Under the pieces are notes generated by a model. That model did not search any database and was not told where the DNA came from. It worked only from the letters and a program-made list of their open reading frames with translations. From Strigomonas culicis (lineage: Eukaryota; Euglenozoa; Kinetoplastea; Trypanosomatida; Trypanosomatidae), in contig AUXH01000385.1 in assembly GCA_000482145.1 (NCBI GenBank), positions 1 to 18,752 on the forward strand: a DNA stretch of 18,752 bases, in the 5' to 3' direction. Position 1 is the first letter of the stretch, and every line of letters begins with the position of its first letter. Of the stretch, positions 15,594 to 18,752 are shown piece after piece. The position numbers were made by a program, and so were the translations under genes.

Positions 15594-15595
15594 AC
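15594..15595 (-). promoter_or_regulatory. Predicted trans-splice acceptor AG for the small membrane protein
   Basis: The run 15655-15616 (TTTTTTCCCCC, TCTCTTTCCTTCC, T12) is followed by GAATAG, giving a 5' UTR of about 43 bases. A second AG at 15579-15580 leaves about 28. Both lie upstream of the ATG at 15550. Confidence 0.55.
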
Positions 15596-15783
15596 TATTC
15601 AAATGATATACACATCAAAAAAAAAAAAGGAAGGAAAGAGAGTAAGGGGGAAAAAATGATTGTTGTTGTATCCATTACATGCGCAGCTAACAAATACGAT
15701 GTGTTTGTTTTAGTTGATGTTAGAATTCCAAAGGAAAACTAGAAAAGCGATGCTGGGTCTAAAAGGCAAAAGAAAAGTATTTC

Positions 15784-16335
15784 TTATCCACTGTTAAAAC
15801 TCAGAACAAAGTGGGTATCACCATCCGCTGTGCAGTTTGCCCTAATGGAAACTGGCTGACCGTTGTAGAGAAGATGAGTTGAGCCCTTCAGAACTCCGAT
15901 AATGTACTTCAGTACATCCTTTCGACCAATCGAATCCGACTTCGCTGCACTCTCACCATTATTTGTCATCAATTCATCGGCCTTGGGGAATCCTTCAAGC
16001 CATCGGTGGCCTTTGTCACGAAAATGAAAAACGTTGTCTGACATTTTAATGGAATCTATTCGCTTGCTAAACATGGCTTTCCACAAGTTATTACCAATAA
16101 AGCGACAGACGTCAGTGGGTGAACCACTGAAAAGTGGCTCCCGTGTCAAGAGGCGTTCAGTAATTCTCAATCCCACAAGTACGCCTTGGCTTTCCAGCAT
16201 TTGCCCTCGGATGGATGCAGATGTATTGATGTCATCTTGTTCTAAAGCAGATTCGTTTCCGTTATTTGAGAGTTTACACAAATAGGATATTAACTCTAAA
16301 TTCAAAGAGGTAGCTGCGCTTTCACTAACCTGCAT
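15784..16335 (-). CDS. TRAPPC6: TRAPP complex subunit, TRAPPC6/Trs33-like (Bet3 family)
   Basis: A 183-residue protein matching the Bet3-fold family, closest by eye to TRAPPC6/Trs33, a core subunit of the TRAPP Rab1/Ypt1 exchange factor at the ER-Golgi boundary and Golgi. The matching block is VGLRITERLLTREPLFSGSP then VCRFIGNNLWKAMFSKRIDS (about residues 53-95), against the TRAPPC6 pattern GFRVGQGLIERLTRE...LKFLCKDLWTAVFRKQMDSL. Later parts (KDVLKYIIGVLKGSTHLL, then VSIRANCTADGDTHFVLSF) fit the G(L/I)IRGGLSNLG...V.A.V...P.C.F pattern. An acidic, Ser/Asn-rich segment (about 24-42) and one near 125-135 are extra. No membrane segment. Base composition is much more AT-rich than in the genes to the left. 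The ATG at 16335 has its acceptor 71 bases upstream. Confidence 0.8.
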   Translation of the reverse strand: MQVSESAATSLNLELISYLCKLSNNGNESALEQDDINTSASIRGQMLESQGVLVGLRITERLLTREPLFSGSPTDVCRFIGNNLWKAMFSKRIDSIKMSDNVFHFRDKGHRWLEGFPKADELMTNNGESAAKSDSIGRKDVLKYIIGVLKGSTHLLYNGQPVSIRANCTADGDTHFVLSFNSG

Positions 16336-16686
16336 TGTAGCAATTTGTTGTCACAAAGCTGCAAATACAAAGATTCCAACTATAGAGTGTGATGGATATT
16401 TCGACACTAGAAAACAAAAACAAAGCAGAAAAGGAGAATGAAAAGTTATAGTGGGGAAGAGAATAAGTGAAACATACACTGATGCTTGCTGTGTGTGTGT
16501 CAATATAAAAGGAAAAAAAGAAAAGAAAAAGCATTCAAGAGGATTATATCCTGCGCACTGACGCATCGTCTGCTTTAGTATTGCAACTAATTTTTTTATG
16601 ATGCTGATACATGCACATAATAAATGTACTTATTTACATACCGAGAAAAAAAATGGTACAATAAACATTATGAGCGTATCTGTGTT
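16336..16686. other. Intergenic region between the cyclophilin and TRAPPC6
   Basis: AT-rich spacer holding the TRAPPC6 pyrimidine run (16410-16445) and acceptor (16407), a short TG run near 16490-16500, and a second coding-strand pyrimidine run at about 16508-16535. Open minus-strand frames here are translations of these runs, not genes. Confidence 0.7.
16407..16408 (-). promoter_or_regulatory. Predicted trans-splice acceptor AG for TRAPPC6
   Basis: The coding-strand run 16445-16409 (CTTTTCATTCTCCTTTTCTG then TTTGTTTTTGTTTTCT) ends directly in AG. The 5' UTR is about 71 bases. Confidence 0.7.
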
Positions 16687-17277
16687 TTACATCTCTCCTG
16701 TCTGAGTTATATCAGCTATTGTAATAGGGCAATCCGATACCAAGACACCATTTTCGCCCACATAGGGCAATAGTGAGTTGCGTAAGTTACCTACCGTCCC
16801 CAACCCTTCCACTAGCTGGCCAAAAACTACATATTTTTTGTTGAGAAAGTCAAGTTCAGAGGGATCATTTGTAAGGCAGATGAAAAAATGAGAAGGTTCA
16901 AAAGAAGACACTGAACGACAAAGAGAAAGTGTTCCATATGCGTGTGGTGCTTTGCCCACCTCTGCCTCCACTTCTGCAGAGGCTGTTACCTTGTTAGGAG
17001 TCCCGCTGGATTCTCCAATTTGAAGACCAATTTTTGTTAGCCTTTTAAAAGGACAGTTTTTAAAGGTTGCTGTTTTGACTTTGTTCTTTTCTAAATTAGA
17101 AGGCGCGCATATTTGCATGAATAATTCGCTCGCTTTGGGCACTTCGTTGGAGAAAACTTCTGCTAATAAAGTACAGCAAATTTCCGTATCATTTTGAACA
17201 CTAATCAAAAAGCGATGCGTTAGCTGATCCGAAGTAGACTGAACCTTTGGTTTTATCAGCGTCTTTCTCGACTTCAT
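16687..17277 (-). CDS. Divergent cyclophilin-like protein (PPIase fold, probably inactive)
   Basis: A 196-residue cyclophilin-fold protein. Matching landmarks are PFKRL (76-80; FHRV in cyclophilin A), AYGTLSL (113-119; GVLSM), HFFICL (130-135; QFFICT), KKYVVFGQLVEG (147-158; KHVVFGKVKEG) and the C-terminal ITIADI strand (KITIADCGQ). Residues that matter for prolyl isomerase activity look changed: Gln111 is His, the cyclosporin-contact Trp121 region reads SELDFLN, and His126 is Tyr. Only the Arg55 equivalent is clearly kept. A basic N-terminal extension (residues 1-15) and a Val/Glu/Ala segment (about 96-110) are additions. It may be a binding or scaffold cyclophilin. The ATG at 17277 was chosen because the in-frame extension begins at TTG (17325), upstream of the predicted acceptor. 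Confidence 0.78.
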   Translation of the reverse strand: MKSRKTLIKPKVQSTSDQLTHRFLISVQNDTEICCTLLAEVFSNEVPKASELFMQICAPSNLEKNKVKTATFKNCPFKRLTKIGLQIGESSGTPNKVTASAEVEAEVGKAPHAYGTLSLCRSVSSFEPSHFFICLTNDPSELDFLNKKYVVFGQLVEGLGTVGNLRNSLLPYVGENGVLVSDCPITIADITQTGEM

Positions 17278-17637
17278 TTTCTCAAAAGAAAGGGGTAACT
17301 GATCGCCTTGACTTTTTGAATGCAATTATTCCAGATAAAACACAAAATGGGGGTAAAAAAGAGAATCATGCAAAAAGAAGGGAAAGGGGAAAGAAAGGGT
17401 AAAAGGAAACGCATTTGCTGTTATATTCAATAAATGACCAATTATTATTAAATTATTTATTTACTTATACATTTATTTTTTTATTGAAATAATTATGATT
17501 GTCATGAATGTTTTTATTATAATTCCTTTTTTTTTTGTTCTAGCATACAAAAACAACAAAAATGGAAATATTTACATGTAATTTCAATACCATTTAAATA
17601 TATATGTGTGTGTGTACATTTTTTTTTTTAGTAAGAA
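17278..17637. other. Intergenic region between the TEX47-like gene and the cyclophilin
   Basis: Very AT-rich spacer with a coding-strand pyrimidine domain at 17367-17405, the acceptor near 17312, and long A/T runs (17445-17540). A TA/TG mixed tract at 17598-17616 lies just beyond the TEX47-like stop codon. No gene seen. Confidence 0.7.
17312..17313 (-). promoter_or_regulatory. Predicted trans-splice acceptor AG for the cyclophilin
   Basis: First AG after the pyrimidine domain 17405-17348 (TTTCCTTTTACCCTTTC, CCCCTTTCCCTTC, CTCTTTTTTACCCCC). The 5' UTR is about 34 bases. The AG at 17299-17300 is an alternative. Confidence 0.5.
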
Positions 17638-18393
17638 CTAAAACTTCAGAGGATCTTCTACAGGATGAACCACTTCACCATCTCGCGTAAAATCAGGAAA
17701 TTTGCAGAAATTGTCCACATATTCTTTCAGAGTCAAAAACAGACCGCATTTAATGTATACTGTAAGCATGTCTTCTTTGGGAAATAATCTGGGAAAGTCC
17801 TTTTTCGCAGCGTCAGCAAATGGATTTAACTTGGAGTCACTTTGGCCATGAGCAGCCAAATCCAATACATTATGCAAATCTGTCTCCATAGTTGCTTCTA
17901 TTTCCTCCTCTGTTTTTTCAAGAGCCGATGAAGACTCCGCTAAAGGAGGGATTTTGTTGATATAGATCCACTTAGTGCAAATAGTGGAATCAATGTCGTC
18001 GTCCAAAAACAAAACACACACGTCATGAATTCCAAGCGACCCTTGCTTCGCTTCCAGTTCTGACATGTACGCAAATACGTGTCCCTCTGAACCTTCCACT
18101 AATTGAACAAAATAATCACCATATTTGATTGTTAAACTGTAGTTTGGGTTGGTTTTCGCTTCTTTGTCACAAAACAAATTTGATTCATCCGCTTTGTGGC
18201 ACGCCTCCTTAGAGACCTCTTGCAATGTTTCCAAATTAGCAGCTCGCGCACTTCTTCCGCACAGCAGTACACGCAGAAGAAATGGATCGGCCGGATCTTT
18301 TGAAGCCGTGTCATATTTGCTCAACAGAACATCTAAAAGTGACTTGTGCTCGGGAAGCTGCCTTGTCGCTAGCACCTGAGGATCTGACTCCAT
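17638..18393 (-). CDS. BLUF-domain-like protein, TEX47-type (putative flagellar)
   Basis: A 251-residue protein with a BLUF-like alpha/beta fold at about residues 38-146: a first strand FLLRVLLCGRS (38-48), then YSLTIKYGDYFVQLVEGSEG (85-104), matching the BLUF core pattern GLLLY.DG.FLQVLEG, then VFAYMSELEAK and a VCVLFLDDDI strand (125-134). In photoactive BLUF proteins a flavin-facing Tyr sits in the first strand (LLYVS); here the equivalent appears to be Cys45, so photochemistry is unlikely. Metazoan TEX47 has this fold in sperm, and trypanosomatid homologues are annotated as FAD blue-light sensor-like. The N-terminus (1-35) is a helical leader, and an acidic segment spans about 155-170. 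No membrane segment. A flagellar role is inferred from family distribution only. The ATG at 18393 has its acceptor about 22 bases upstream. Confidence 0.68.
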   Translation of the reverse strand: MESDPQVLATRQLPEHKSLLDVLLSKYDTASKDPADPFLLRVLLCGRSARAANLETLQEVSKEACHKADESNLFCDKEAKTNPNYSLTIKYGDYFVQLVEGSEGHVFAYMSELEAKQGSLGIHDVCVLFLDDDIDSTICTKWIYINKIPPLAESSSALEKTEEEIEATMETDLHNVLDLAAHGQSDSKLNPFADAAKKDFPRLFPKEDMLTVYIKCGLFLTLKEYVDNFCKFPDFTRDGEVVHPVEDPLKF

Positions 18394-18414
18394 TATAATG
18401 ACTTCAATATTTAG

Positions 18415-18416
18415 CT
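18415..18416 (-). promoter_or_regulatory. Predicted trans-splice acceptor AG for the TEX47-like gene
   Basis: Coding-strand TCCCTTTTCTTCTTTTATT...CTTTGCTCTTAG (18452-18415) ends in this AG, leaving a 5' UTR of about 21 bases before the ATG at 18393. Confidence 0.65.
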
Positions 18417-18702
18417 AAGAGCAAAGAATAATAATAAAAGAAGAAAAGGGAGGTGTAAATAAATAACACATACTCATTGTACATAATTATTCTCATGTTT
18501 GTAGTTGCTGTATTTCTTATTGTTTAATCGAAGTGAATTAATAGATAAATAAAGATACATCGACCTCTATTTTAAGTTCTTTTATTATTCTATATATTTA
18601 TAATAACACACGGTGAATCATTGCGCACTGTGTTAGTATTTAAGCATGTTTTCTTCTTTTATTTTCACGTATATATACATACATAAATATACATAAATAT
18701 GT

Positions 18703-18710
<8 letters not shown>

Positions 18711-18750
<40 letters not shown>
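18711..18750. repeat. (AT)20 dinucleotide repeat at the window end
   Basis: Forty bases of uninterrupted AT, preceded by related TA/CA-rich sequence from about 18670. It stops two bases from the window edge, so it may coincide with a contig end. Confidence 0.95.

Positions 18751-18752
<2 letters not shown>

Larger units (their letters stand above)
18394..18752. other. Upstream spacer at the right window edge
   Basis: AT-rich sequence upstream of the TEX47-like gene: acceptor and pyrimidine run at 18415-18455, then featureless A/T-rich sequence, and a terminal (AT)20 tract. No gene on either strand. Whether another gene or a transcription start region follows cannot be seen. Confidence 0.7.

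Noticed and set aside
16325..16566. Two short minus-strand frames upstream of TRAPPC6
   Set aside because: Both are translations of T/C-rich splice-signal sequence in different frames, with no domain.
17278..17325. Sixteen-residue N-terminal extension of the cyclophilin
   Set aside because: It starts at TTG and lies across the predicted splice acceptor at 17312.

Overview
The window looks like nuclear DNA from a kinetoplastid flagellate, most likely a trypanosomatid. All eleven credible genes are intronless and lie head to tail on the minus strand. The gaps between them (about 230 to 910 bases) are AT-rich and carry long polypyrimidine runs on the coding strand, followed by AG just before the start codons. 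That is the layout of a polycistronic unit processed by spliced-leader trans-splicing and polyadenylation. The standard genetic code fits, with TAA, TAG and TGA all used as stops. The species cannot be named from sequence alone. No tRNA, rRNA, CRISPR array or transposon was recognised.

Transcription runs from right to left. In transcription order the genes are: a BLUF/TEX47-like protein (17638-18393); a divergent cyclophilin (16687-17277); a TRAPPC6/Trs33-like TRAPP subunit (15784-16335); a 90-residue mitochondrial membrane protein (15278-15550); mitochondrial initiation factor IF-2 (12249-14945); a HID1 family Golgi protein with an N-myristoylation signal (9197-11899); a class I histone deacetylase (7210-8619); two paralogous RING / zinc-finger / EF-hand proteins (5766-6839 and 3715-4854); a coiled-coil protein (2425-3030); and the N-terminal 587 codons of the mismatch-repair protein MLH1, cut by the left edge (1-1763).

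The genes form no single pathway, as is usual for kinetoplastid units, where neighbours share transcription but rarely function. HID1 and TRAPPC6 both act in Golgi traffic. IF-2 and the small membrane protein both point to the mitochondrion. The TEX47-like and coiled-coil proteins may be flagellar.

The most interesting item is the tandem pair joining an E3-type RING, with its linchpin arginine, to a calmodulin-like EF-hand array. This suggests calcium-controlled ubiquitin ligases, and one copy has lost its first calcium site. Also notable are a steep base-composition gradient along the unit (GC-rich MLH1 at left, about 40% GC coding at right), a predicted splice acceptor only three bases before the IF-2 start codon, and a BLUF-like domain that appears to lack the flavin-reactive tyrosine.
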